DNA of 47,023 bases from an uncultured Monoglobus sp. (GTDB lineage Bacteria; Bacillota; Clostridia; Monoglobales; Monoglobaceae): assembly GCA_947630135.1 (NCBI GenBank), contig CANRGH010000039.1, positions 1-47,023 on the forward strand, read 5' to 3'. Positions within the stretch are counted from its first letter, which is position 1; each line of letters opens with the position of its first letter. This document shows positions 25,093 to 33,400 of the stretch, piece by piece. The translations under genes were made by a program, and so were the position numbers. The notes beneath the pieces were generated by a model. It saw only the letters and a program-made list of their open reading frames with translations, was not told the origin of the DNA and made no database searches.

Positions 25093-25231
25093 TTTTTCGG
25101 ATCAGCGCGGGCAAAAAAATCCGAACTCGGTTTGTGTTTTGGTTGGTTCGTTGATTAGATATTAACACAACTCAATCATGGTTGAGTTACCGATACGGAG
25201 AAGGGATTCACACCCGCGCTGATCGGAAAAA
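25093..25231. repeat. 139-bp element bounded by long inverted repeats
   Basis: End arms TTTTTCGGATCAGCGCGGG (25093-25111) and its complement at 25213-25231 match at 18 of 19 bases. Inside are a TTGTGTT/AACACAA pair, a perfect AACTCAA-TCATGG-TTGAGTT hairpin and an AATCC/GGATT pair, so one strand can fold completely. No reading frame, promoter or T-run. It could be a MITE-like element or a structured RNA. Part of a roughly 475-base gap without a gene. Confidence 0.6.
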
Positions 25232-25495
25232 TCAACGTAGTGATTAGCGATTAGCGAATAGTGAATAGGACGGGCGGCAGGTTGCCGCCCCTACATGGTT
25301 TTCGGAATTTGTGTGTTCGCGACGTTCCCGCCATATCTCCGGAACATGTAGGGGCGGATATTATCCGCCCGCTATGCCTCGCCCATCGTTGTAGGGCCGG
25401 ATGCCCACATCCGGCCGGTGGCATGTGGGCATGCCGCCTTACGAAACGGGGTGCGGAACAGGCCTGTTCGGGCCTGTTCCGACCAATTCCGCCGA
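25232..25495. repeat. Array of intergenic palindromes
   Basis: Starts with an AACGTAGTGATTAGCGATT run (25234 onward). Then GGGCGGCAGGTTGCCGCCC (25272-25290), GGGCGGATATTATCCGCCC (25352-25370), a GGCCGGATG...CATCCGGCC palindrome (near 25395-25415), GGCATGTGGGCATGCC (near 25421) and a GGAACAGGCC...GGCCTGTTCC palindrome (near 25456-25480). The last lies after the small peptide gene on the minus strand and may help end its transcript. Confidence 0.7.
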
Positions 25496-25502
25496 ATCAA
25501 TC

Positions 25503-25679
25503 TCACTGTTTAAATCCGGCTTGCCATTCAATTTGACCTACGCGTACATAAGTTTTTCCCTCTGTAGCACTTGTGGGGGATTTTTTGAGGTCAGCACTGA
25601 CGGTTATAACATCCGCACACTCAAAACTCGTAATCTCGGCTTTAGGCGCCGCGTATTCTTTTTCATTAAACTTTCTCAT
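25503..25679 (-). CDS. 58-residue small protein of the xxDVITxS type
   Basis: Short gene downstream of the secreted Ig-like protein. The ATG has GGAGG nine bases upstream and the frame closes with TGA. It starts MRKFNEKEYAAPKAEI and carries FECADVITVSA, then a Lys/Thr/Ser-rich part with EGKTYVRVG. The pattern of Y-x-A-P followed by a DVIT-S motif recurs, to my knowledge, in short unannotated proteins of gut clostridia, often near secreted proteins. No signal peptide and no known function. It begins 43 bases after the stop of the 666-residue gene and is probably co-transcribed with it. Confidence 0.7.
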   Translation of the reverse strand: MRKFNEKEYAAPKAEITSFECADVITVSADLKKSPTSATEGKTYVRVGQIEWQAGFKQ

Positions 25680-25721
25680 TTTAAGTTACCTCCAAATAAA
25701 TTCAATATATCACAGTTTGTT

Positions 25722-27722
25722 TTATTCGCCTGTGGGTTTATTGACCTTCGTTTCCCAGTCAACTGTACGTCCAAAAACAGGACCCCAAATTTCGTTTCCG
25801 CCAATCTTAATATATGCTTTCATATAATATGTTGAATTTCCATCCTGCGTTTTATCGATTTGCATAAGATCAGCGTAAATACCTGCCGCGTCACTAAGTT
25901 TATCCGCATCTGTTCTCGTGATTTTACCTTTTTGTGCGTCAATTATTTGACCATCACTTTTAACAATATAAAATCCGTATTCCTCAATGCCATCTGATGC
26001 CGCGTAATCTTGGAAGAAACGGATTACGCCGTATGTTGCATCACCCTCGGTATAATATCCGGAGTCTGTATCATTCGCGTTCCAAAGCACCGGAGTTTCA
26101 AGCGTGATTGTCTTAACGTAAAAATTTGCAGCCTGTGTTGTCGCCGTAATTATTCCGTTATCTGATCCTTTGTATTTATATTCTGCCTTCTCGTTTTGAT
26201 CGGTTGTTATTGTTGTTTCGCTGCTTTCACTGTTTTCTTTTATTTTTATACTCCTGTCTTTCGTACCGTTAAACGTTACAACACTGTTGGGCTTAACCGG
26301 AATGATCATTACGGTATTAGCATTAATTTGTACCGAATTATCAGCGGTTCGCGAATTGAATTTGCCATTTTTAGCATCAACTGTCATATAAACGCCATCG
26401 GTATCCGATAATACATTGAACGGTATACCGGGTTTTGAACCTTCAAGCGCCAAATACTCATTTGAGCTTTGATTATCCGTATTAAACGCCCATGTAATTG
26501 TATTTTTATTGATAGCGTCATAATCAAATGTAGTCGCGACAGATGTTCCGCTGCCAATATTATTGGAACTGTCCGTTGCGATTTTAACTTCAACAGGCTT
26601 CTCGGGATTACCTTTCTCATTGATCGTTATTGTCGGCGGGTCCTCCTCATTGTAAGGTTGATCGTTAACTTTAGGTGTGGCGTAATATTCGCTTGCATAA
26701 TCAATCTTTATTTTATATGTTCCAAACGGCATGTCGGCGAATGATGTATTGTTTGATGACTGTCTTTTGAATTCCCATGACTTTGGCTGGTCAAGAGTTT
26801 CTCCCTCAAGCGAAACAGATTTAACTCCGTTATCACCAACGATGTTTACAGTGTTTTTGTTCTCTGCGACAGTTATTTCACAGGACTGTGTTTTGGTAGT
26901 GGTCCCGTCATTAACAGTAGCTGTAACTGTCGCTTTTGTATTCGGCGCTGTTTCGGCAGCAACCTTGACAATACCGTTGCCCGTGGCATCATCTTTTTCG
27001 ACAGTAATGCCGTTTCCGGAATTAGCTGTCACCTCCCAAGTAGTTGACTTTTCGTCTGTTCCCTCTTTGAAATACTTAACGGTAGGCGTTATGGTTCCAC
27101 TGCCTCCGGCGTATATAGACATTGCTGAATGGTCAAGGGTAAGCGTGGGTTCAATTACATCGGGAACAAATGTAAAGCTTTTAAGCTTAATACCATTAGT
27201 ACCGCGAACATATACCAAATATTCATTATTAGCAGTCAAGTCCTTGAATTCAACTGTATCACCTGTTATATCAGCAACAGGAGTTGTTATCTCTTTTCCG
27301 GCGTTATTGTCAAAAATAGTTACGTCTTTTCCCGGCTGTGCTGCAAAAGTCACCTTAAGCGTTCCGGGATTTTTGGTTTTTATGTAAAGATTAGTTGAGA
27401 TATGAGTTGGGTCATTATTGTTTTCATTATAGTGATTAGATCCAAGCAGATTATCCTGATGACCACTCAAAGCTGTCTTACCTCTAAAGGGTATTGTTTT
27501 ATCTGCTGTTGAAGTAACAGTATAACTAAAAAGCGCTGTTATATCTTCATTATCAACAAGTGCATTAGTTACATCAGGTGTGATTGTTCCGGCCTTATAT
27601 TCCTTTGACGCTTCAAATGTTACCGTTGTGTCCGTCGCGCTTGCGGTCAGTGGTACCGCGACTAACATTGTTGCCATTACTGCCACTGCCAGCAACAGCG
27701 ATAAAATTCTTCTTTTCCTCAT
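25722..27722 (-). CDS. Large secreted protein with Ig-like domain(s)
   Basis: 666 residues with a clear signal peptide (MRKRRILSLLLAVAVMATML, cleavage after TASA near residue 29). About residues 190-287 resemble a bacterial Ig-like (Big) domain: LTLDHSAMSIYAGGSGTITP, then repeated Thr-rich strands. Before it is a carbohydrate-binding-like jelly-roll segment, and after it Ser/Asn-rich beta-strand modules. No LPxTG, dockerin or SLH anchor is seen, so it is released or held by an unknown partner. Ribosome site GAAAGGGA. Codon use looks more AT-rich than its surroundings. Ligand unknown. Confidence 0.8.
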   Translation of the reverse strand: MRKRRILSLLLAVAVMATMLVAVPLTASATDTTVTFEASKEYKAGTITPDVTNALVDNEDITALFSYTVTSTADKTIPFRGKTALSGHQDNLLGSNHYNENNNDPTHISTNLYIKTKNPGTLKVTFAAQPGKDVTIFDNNAGKEITTPVADITGDTVEFKDLTANNEYLVYVRGTNGIKLKSFTFVPDVIEPTLTLDHSAMSIYAGGSGTITPTVKYFKEGTDEKSTTWEVTANSGNGITVEKDDATGNGIVKVAAETAPNTKATVTATVNDGTTTKTQSCEITVAENKNTVNIVGDNGVKSVSLEGETLDQPKSWEFKRQSSNNTSFADMPFGTYKIKIDYASEYYATPKVNDQPYNEEDPPTITINEKGNPEKPVEVKIATDSSNNIGSGTSVATTFDYDAINKNTITWAFNTDNQSSNEYLALEGSKPGIPFNVLSDTDGVYMTVDAKNGKFNSRTADNSVQINANTVMIIPVKPNSVVTFNGTKDRSIKIKENSESSETTITTDQNEKAEYKYKGSDNGIITATTQAANFYVKTITLETPVLWNANDTDSGYYTEGDATYGVIRFFQDYAASDGIEEYGFYIVKSDGQIIDAQKGKITRTDADKLSDAAGIYADLMQIDKTQDGNSTYYMKAYIKIGGNEIWGPVFGRTVDWETKVNKPTGE

Positions 27723-27779
27723 TTTAATTCCCTTTCTTTCTTTAAAATTTTTTATATTATTTTATTTTTTTCGTTGGTT

Positions 27780-28335
27780 GTGTTTACCCCTCTCCGTCAG
27801 GCTACGCCTGACACCTCTCCCCAAAGGGCGAGGCGGGACGTCGAGGGCGCATACCGATAATCATTAATGATTTGTGACCTCGTTTATTCGCGAAAACGGA
27901 ATACCGTGGTGCAACGAACCCGCTCCGCGGTTCCGGCCGCAGCCGTCCCCTACGGCTTATTATGGAAATCTTAATTGCAAATTGCCACATTTTACGGCTC
28001 CCTCCGGGAGGGAGCTGTCGCCGAAGGCGACTGAGGGAGATTGGCGAGCTTACTCCCTCCACCGCTATCGCTACATGTCCGCAAATGTTAATGATTTGTG
28101 GCCCCGTTTATTCGTGGAAACGGAATACTGTGGTGCAACGAACTCCCTCCACCGCTGTCGCGGTCCCCCTCCCTCAAAGAGGGAGGCGTTTTTCGGGCGG
28201 CATGCCCACATGCCGCCGCAGGCGGATAATATCCGCCCCTACGGGGTGGGGGATGACACCTCATCAGTCAGCTTCGCTGACAGCATTAAGGAAGCGCTTG
28301 GTCAAAATCGCAAGCGATTTTGAAAGGTCGCTTTG
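27780..28335. repeat. Large intergenic repeat mosaic with two copies of the TTAATGATTTGTG element
   Basis: About 550 bases without a gene. Order: inverted CTCCC module with GTCAGGCTACGCCTGAC; 75-base dispersed repeat copy (27863 onward); CTCCCTCCGGGAGGGAG plus GCTGTCGCCGAAGGCGAC (about 28000-28032); second copy of the dispersed repeat (28086 onward); CCTCCCTCAAAGAGGGAGG (28170-28188); GGCATGCCCACATGCC; GGCGGATAATATCCGCC (28221-28237); and GTCAGCTTCGCTGAC and AAAATCGCAAGCGATTTT hairpins (to 28322). Confidence 0.75.
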
Positions 28336-28384
28336 AACCCGCACGCTGCGCGCGCTGATTACCCCTCAAGTGGAAGCCTAAACG

Positions 28385-28426
28385 ACAAAACGGCATAGGG
28401 ACGCAGTTGTCCCTATGCCGTTTTGT
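28385..28426 (+). terminator. Perfect 18-base-pair hairpin, terminator-like
   Basis: ACAAAACGGCATAGGGAC and its exact complement around GCAGTT, then TCTTATTTT on the plus strand. No gene on the plus strand runs into it for several kilobases, so it may end an unseen RNA or be a relic. Confidence 0.7.
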
Positions 28427-28749
28427 TCTTATTTTCGGGCGCGATCAGGCCGCGGACCGAGTTATCCACATTTTCGGGTATAATAAAATACGTACCCCCC
28501 CCCGGCGGTTGCCGGAGAAAGGCACATTTTGTGTATAACTTTCGTAATTCTGCCGATATGTCATTTTGAATACCTTCTCTGCTTCAAAATAAAAAAGCAT
28601 CAAAATAACCTATCCCGCCATGATAGAGATAAGAATTTTGACACGATAACTAATCAACATTTTCAACCACTGATATTTTAGCATAACAAAAAATATTTGT
28701 CAACAGTTTTTATAAAAATATTTATAATATTAAATTTATTAAATTTATT
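28427..28749. other. Intergenic region with DnaA-box-like sites and an orphan leftward promoter
   Basis: About 320 bases. Contains TTATCCACA (28462-28470) and TGTGTATAA (28530-28538, inverted TTATACACA), both fitting the DnaA-box consensus, a run of nine C (28495-28503), and a strong minus-strand promoter at 28675-28703. A 51-codon frame (28445-28600, minus) lies in the predicted transcript but has no family resemblance. No confident gene. Confidence 0.5.
28675..28703 (-). promoter_or_regulatory. Orphan promoter reading into the gene-free 28.4-28.7 kb region
   Basis: TTGACA, 17 bases, TAAAAT on the minus strand; predicted start near 28668. No annotated gene lies downstream before the secreted protein at 27722. 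Confidence 0.7.
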
Positions 28750-29271
28750 TTATTGAATATTCCTTATTTCAATTTTTGCTTCGGGTGTCAGCAGGTTTAA
28801 AATTCTTACCATAATCTCCTCCGGGACCGACACGCAGCCGTGCGTTTGCGGCTTTCGGGCGCAGTGCAGAAATATCCCGGAGCCCGCACCGGGAATGTTT
28901 TTCTTGTTATATCCGATAACCGCGCCGTATTTATATTCGGGAAATTCCGACATTTTTTCCGCCGAGCGGAAGTCGGGATCGATCTTTTCGGTATCAACGA
29001 TCCGATTATAGAATTCCGACCGCGGGTCATCAACGAGATATGTATGGTCATTGATTTTTATATAGGGCAGGGAAAATCCCGGATCACTTGAAAACCCGAA
29101 AGCCGCGGTTATCTCAAATTTTCCCGCCGGGGTCGCACCGTCGCCCTCGCGTTTATTGCTTGTAATTCCGTTTTTTCCGACAAAGCATGGTGATTTGATC
29201 ATTATTTTTCCTTTATTTAAAAGAACGAGCTCATGAGGGCCGTTTCCCGAAACGATTATTTTTTGCGCCAT
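28750..29271 (-). CDS. L,D-transpeptidase (YkuD family)
   Basis: 173 residues. The catalytic segment GIFLHCARKPQTHGCVSVPEE has the family HxxxxxxxHGC(V/I) pattern with the nucleophile cysteine. GDGATPAGKFEI (about residues 44-55) is the other signature. No signal peptide is evident, as in some cytosolic-looking YkuD proteins. The family cross-links peptidoglycan between meso-diaminopimelate residues or attaches proteins to it. Start ATG with GGTGG upstream. Confidence 0.88.
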   Translation of the reverse strand: MAQKIIVSGNGPHELVLLNKGKIMIKSPCFVGKNGITSNKREGDGATPAGKFEITAAFGFSSDPGFSLPYIKINDHTYLVDDPRSEFYNRIVDTEKIDPDFRSAEKMSEFPEYKYGAVIGYNKKNIPGAGSGIFLHCARKPQTHGCVSVPEEIMVRILNLLTPEAKIEIRNIQ

Positions 29272-29335
29272 AACACCACCTGTTTATCATATGTTCAAAA
29301 ACATGTATTGACACCGGCGTTTTCAAAATTCTCAC

Positions 29336-29364
29336 TTGAATATGTGAAATTGTTGTGTTAAAAT
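29336..29364 (+). promoter_or_regulatory. Promoter of ispG-polC
   Basis: TTGAAT, 17 bases, TAAAAT; about 34 bases before ispG. Confidence 0.75.
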
Positions 29365-29397
29365 TAATTCATACGCATATCGGGGAGTGTTGAAATT

Positions 29398-30441
29398 ATG
29401 ACAAAGAAAATAAAAATAGGAAACACCGAGATCGGCGGCGGAGCGTCGGTCAAGATCCAGTCAATGACAAACGTTCCGACCTGCGACGCTGAAAAAGTAA
29501 TCGCGCAGATAAACGAGCTTGAGGCCGCGGGATGCGACATTGTGCGCTTTTCGGTGCCCGACAAAGAGAGCGCCGAGAGTATCGGCACGATAAAAAGCCG
29601 CACAAAAATTCCGCTGGTGGCGGACATACACTTTGATTACCGCCTGGCACTTATGTGCATTGAGCGCGGTATCGACAAGGTGAGGATAAACCCCGGCAAT
29701 ATCGGCGGCGAGGACAACGCCGCGGCTGTGGCGAAGGCCGCGCGGACGAAAAATATTCCGATACGTGTCGGGGTCAACGGCGGTTCGCTTGAAAAGGGAC
29801 TGCTCGAAAAATGCGGCGGCGATCTGCCTCGCGCAATGGTCGAGAGCGCGAAGCGCCACGTTGAGATTTTAAACAAGTTTGACTTTGACGACATTGTTCT
29901 GTCGCTCAAGGCGTCTGATGTCCGCACAACCGTTCGGGCGTATCGGCTGGCGAGCGAAACCTTCAACTATCCGCTGCATCTCGGCGTGACCGAGGCCGGA
30001 ACCGCGAAGCAAGGCATTGTGAAGTCGTCAATAGGAATAGGCTCGCTGCTGCTTGACGGGATAGGCGACACCGTTCGGGTGTCGTTGACGGACGATCCGG
30101 TCGAGGAGGTCAGGGCAGCGCGGCTCATTCTGCGCTCGCTCGACATGGGCGACGATTATGTTGAGGTCGTCTCGTGCCCCACCTGCGCCAGAACGAAAAT
30201 TGATCTTATCCCTATCGCGAACGCGGTCAACGAGGCCGTCGGCGGGATAAGGAAAAAGCTCAAGGTGGCCGTTATGGGCTGCGTGGTCAACGGGCCGGGC
30301 GAGGCCTCGGGCGCGGACATCGGGATCGCGGGCGGCGACGGCTGCGCCGTGCTGTTTAAACGCGGCGAGATAATCAAAAAGGTGAGCGAAAGCGAGATCG
30401 TTTCCTGCCTTGTTGACGAGATCAAAAAAATGACTGAATAA
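29398..30441 (+). CDS. ispG: 4-hydroxy-3-methylbut-2-en-1-yl diphosphate synthase (flavodoxin)
   Basis: 347 residues. Fifth-sixth step of the MEP isoprenoid pathway, converting MEcPP to HMBPP with a [4Fe-4S] cluster. Cluster ligands Cys260 and Cys263 (CPTC), Cys295 and Glu302 (CVVNGPGE) are present and spaced as in E. coli IspG. The barrel begins SVKIQSMTNVPT. It is followed after 14 bases by polC in the same transcript. Confidence 0.96.
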   Translation: MTKKIKIGNTEIGGGASVKIQSMTNVPTCDAEKVIAQINELEAAGCDIVRFSVPDKESAESIGTIKSRTKIPLVADIHFDYRLALMCIERGIDKVRINPGNIGGEDNAAAVAKAARTKNIPIRVGVNGGSLEKGLLEKCGGDLPRAMVESAKRHVEILNKFDFDDIVLSLKASDVRTTVRAYRLASETFNYPLHLGVTEAGTAKQGIVKSSIGIGSLLLDGIGDTVRVSLTDDPVEEVRAARLILRSLDMGDDYVEVVSCPTCARTKIDLIPIANAVNEAVGGIRKKLKVAVMGCVVNGPGEASGADIGIAGGDGCAVLFKRGEIIKKVSESEIVSCLVDEIKKMTE

Positions 30442-30455
30442 AAGGAATGATAAAT

Positions 30456-33400
30456 ATGACGCCAAAAGTTCTTGAAATATTTGACAGAGTAACCGTGACC
30501 GAAAAATATGCCTCGGCGCTTGATTTGTTCGAGGTCGAAACCTGCAGCGTGGATATGCGCGCCGACAGGATCGACCTTTATCTCAATGGCGGAAAGGCCG
30601 CGGATTTTCTGCCTGCCGCGGACACGCGCGCCTTTATTGAAATGACCAAAAATCTCTACGGGATAAGAGCGTTTGACATTTTGGTAAAATATCCCGGAGT
30701 CGGATTTTCGGACGAATATTTTGATTATCTCATGGACGCCTATCTTTCCGTTCACGACTCGGGCAGGGCGTTTTTGAGCGGTGCCGAGGCCGTTTATGAA
30801 AACGGGGTCCTGACCGTTACCGGCCTTACGGGAAACGAGAAAATTCTGAAAAATATAGGATTTGAAAGCTTCATGCGCCGCCATATGTCATACGCCTTCG
30901 GGACCGACGTTCGGGTAAATCTGGTTTTTTCCGACACAGACCGCGAGGAATATCTCAGGCGGCAGGAGGAAATCGAAAGAAGCCTTGAGGCCGAGGCGGC
31001 AAGGACCGCGCCGAAGCCCGTGAAAAAACCACGGACGGCGAAGCAGTTCGGAAGATACATAGACGAAGAACCCATGCCGATCATCAATCTGACCGAGGAC
31101 ACCGGAACATGCGTTGTCCAGGGCGAAATAATTGAGTGCGAGACGCGCGAAGTCGCGCGCGGGAACCGAAAAAACTTGTCAATAAGATTTTCGATCGGGG
31201 ACGACGAGTGGGCCGTGACATGCAGCGCCTACGGCGGCGAGGAAAAGCTGAAGACCCTCAAAAGCATGCTCTCGGAAGGGGCAATGCTCAAAGTAAAGGG
31301 AAATTATAAATTTGACGACTTTTTGAAGACTAACATTATTGACGTGACAGCTGCGCTGGCAATAGAGACTCCTCCGGTCAGGAGCGACAACTATCCCAAA
31401 AAACGCGTTGAGCTGCACCTTCACACAAAAATGAGTGCAATGGACGCCATGACGTCTATCGGCGATCTTGTTGACAGGGCGGCCTACTGGGGCCACCCCG
31501 CGATCGCCATAACCGATCACGGTGTCGTGCAGGGATTTCCCGACGCCGCAGCCGCGGCGGCAAAGCACAAAGGTCTTAAAATGATCTACGGCATGGAGGG
31601 GTACCTCATTGACGATATTAATTCAAGGGAACTCAATAAAATCCGTGAAATAAAAAATGGTACATATGTTGTATTTGACCTTGAAACGACCGGCCTCAAG
31701 GCCGAAACCGAGGCTATTACCGAGATCGGCGCCGTTAAGATCAAGGACGGGATCATCATTGACAGCTTTTCGCAGCTTGTTGACCCCGAAAAGAACATAT
31801 CCGCCGAAATCACGCAGATCACGGGGATAACCAATGAAATGGTCGAAAATATGCCGACTATCGCCGAGGTTATGCCGAAATTCCACAAGTTCTGCGAGGG
31901 CGCCGTTATGGTGGCCCACAACACCTCGTTTGACATGAGCTTTATATACGCGGCGGCTCGGCGGCTCAATATGTATTTTTCAAACAAAACCGCCGACACT
32001 CTTAAAATGTCGCGCAAATTGTGGCCCGATGAGGAAGTACACAAGCTTGACGTCGTGTGCGGCCGCCTCGGCGTTGAACTGAACAACCACCACAGGGCTT
32101 TGGCCGACGCCGAAGCCGCGGCGCACTGCTTCATAAAAATGATGGAGATGACCGAATGGAAACAGGCGGCGGAGCTTGAGAAAGAGATAACGGTTATCGA
32201 AAAAGACGACCCGAAAATAAAAGAAAGAAAATATCACATAATCCTGCTGGCGCGGAACTATGTTGGACTTAAAAATTTATACAAGCTTATTTCCGCGTCC
32301 AACCTCGATTATTTCTACCGCCGTCCGGGAATACCCAAAAGCCTACTCCACAAGCACCGCGAGGGAATAATTATCGGCTCGGCCTGCGAACAGGGTGAGC
32401 TTTACCGCGGAATAATCAAGGGGCTGGCGGACGACGAGCTGAGAGAAATCGCGAAATTCTACGATTATCTTGAAATTCAGCCGCTCGGCAACAACGCCTT
32501 TATGCTCAGAAACAACCAGGTCAAGGATATGGACGAGCTGATCGAAATAAACAAAAAGATCGTGGAGCTGGGCGACAGCGTGGGCAAAAAAACCGTCGCG
32601 ACCTGCGACGTGCATTTTATGGACCCGAAGGACGAGATGTACCGCAGGGTCCTGCAGGGCGCGCAGGGATATGAAGGCGCCGAAAACCAGGCGCCGCTCT
32701 TCTTCCGCACGACCGACGAGATGATGGATGAGTTCAGCTATCTCGGCGACCGCTGCGAGGAGATAGTCATTGACAATACGATCGAGATCGCGGACATGAT
32801 CGAGGACATTAAGCCCGTAAAATCGGGCTCGTATCCGCCGGAAATTCCCAACAGCGAGCGCGATCTGGTTGAAATGTGCCGCAAAAAGGCCCACGAGGTC
32901 TATGGCGACGTTCTGCCCGAAATTGTTGAAAAGCGCATGGAAAAAGAGCTTGACTGCATAGTTAAATACGGATATTCGGTTATGTATATGATCGCCCATA
33001 AATTGGTAAAAAAATCCAATGAGGCGGGCTATCTTGTCGGCAGCCGAGGAAGCGTCGGCTCGTCATTCGCGGCGTTTTTGTCGGACATAACCGAGGTAAA
33101 CGCGCTCTGCCCGCACTATATCTGCCCCGAGTGCAAATACAGCGAGTTTTTTGAGCATGGCGAGTATCAGGTGGGAATGGATATGCCCGACAAGATCTGC
33201 CCGAAGTGCGGCGCGCCGCTTAAAAAGGACGGACTCAATATTCCGTTTGAGACGTTCCTCGGATTTAAGGGCGACAAGGTCCCGGATATCGACCTCAACT
33301 TCTCGGGCGAATATCAGGCAACCGCTCATAAATATGTGGGCGAACTGTTCGGCGAGGAATATGTTTTCAAGGCGGGCACGATCGGCACGATAGCCGATAA

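Noticed and set aside
25232..25495. CRISPR-like array
   Set aside because: The palindromes differ from one another and have no constant repeat with spacers of equal length; no cas genes.
26731..27387. 218-codon open frame opposite the secreted protein
   Set aside because: Ser/Val/Thr/Pro-rich mirror of the Thr-rich gene; the minus-strand gene has signal peptide and ribosome site.
27780..28335. Small frames across the repeats (such as 27874-28323)
   Set aside because: They are built from the intergenic palindromes and have no ribosome site.
28445..28600. 51-codon gene in the orphan transcript
   Set aside because: Weak ribosome site, crosses a C9/G9 tract, ends in a repeat-rich area, no resemblance; kept only as a remark in the region entry.
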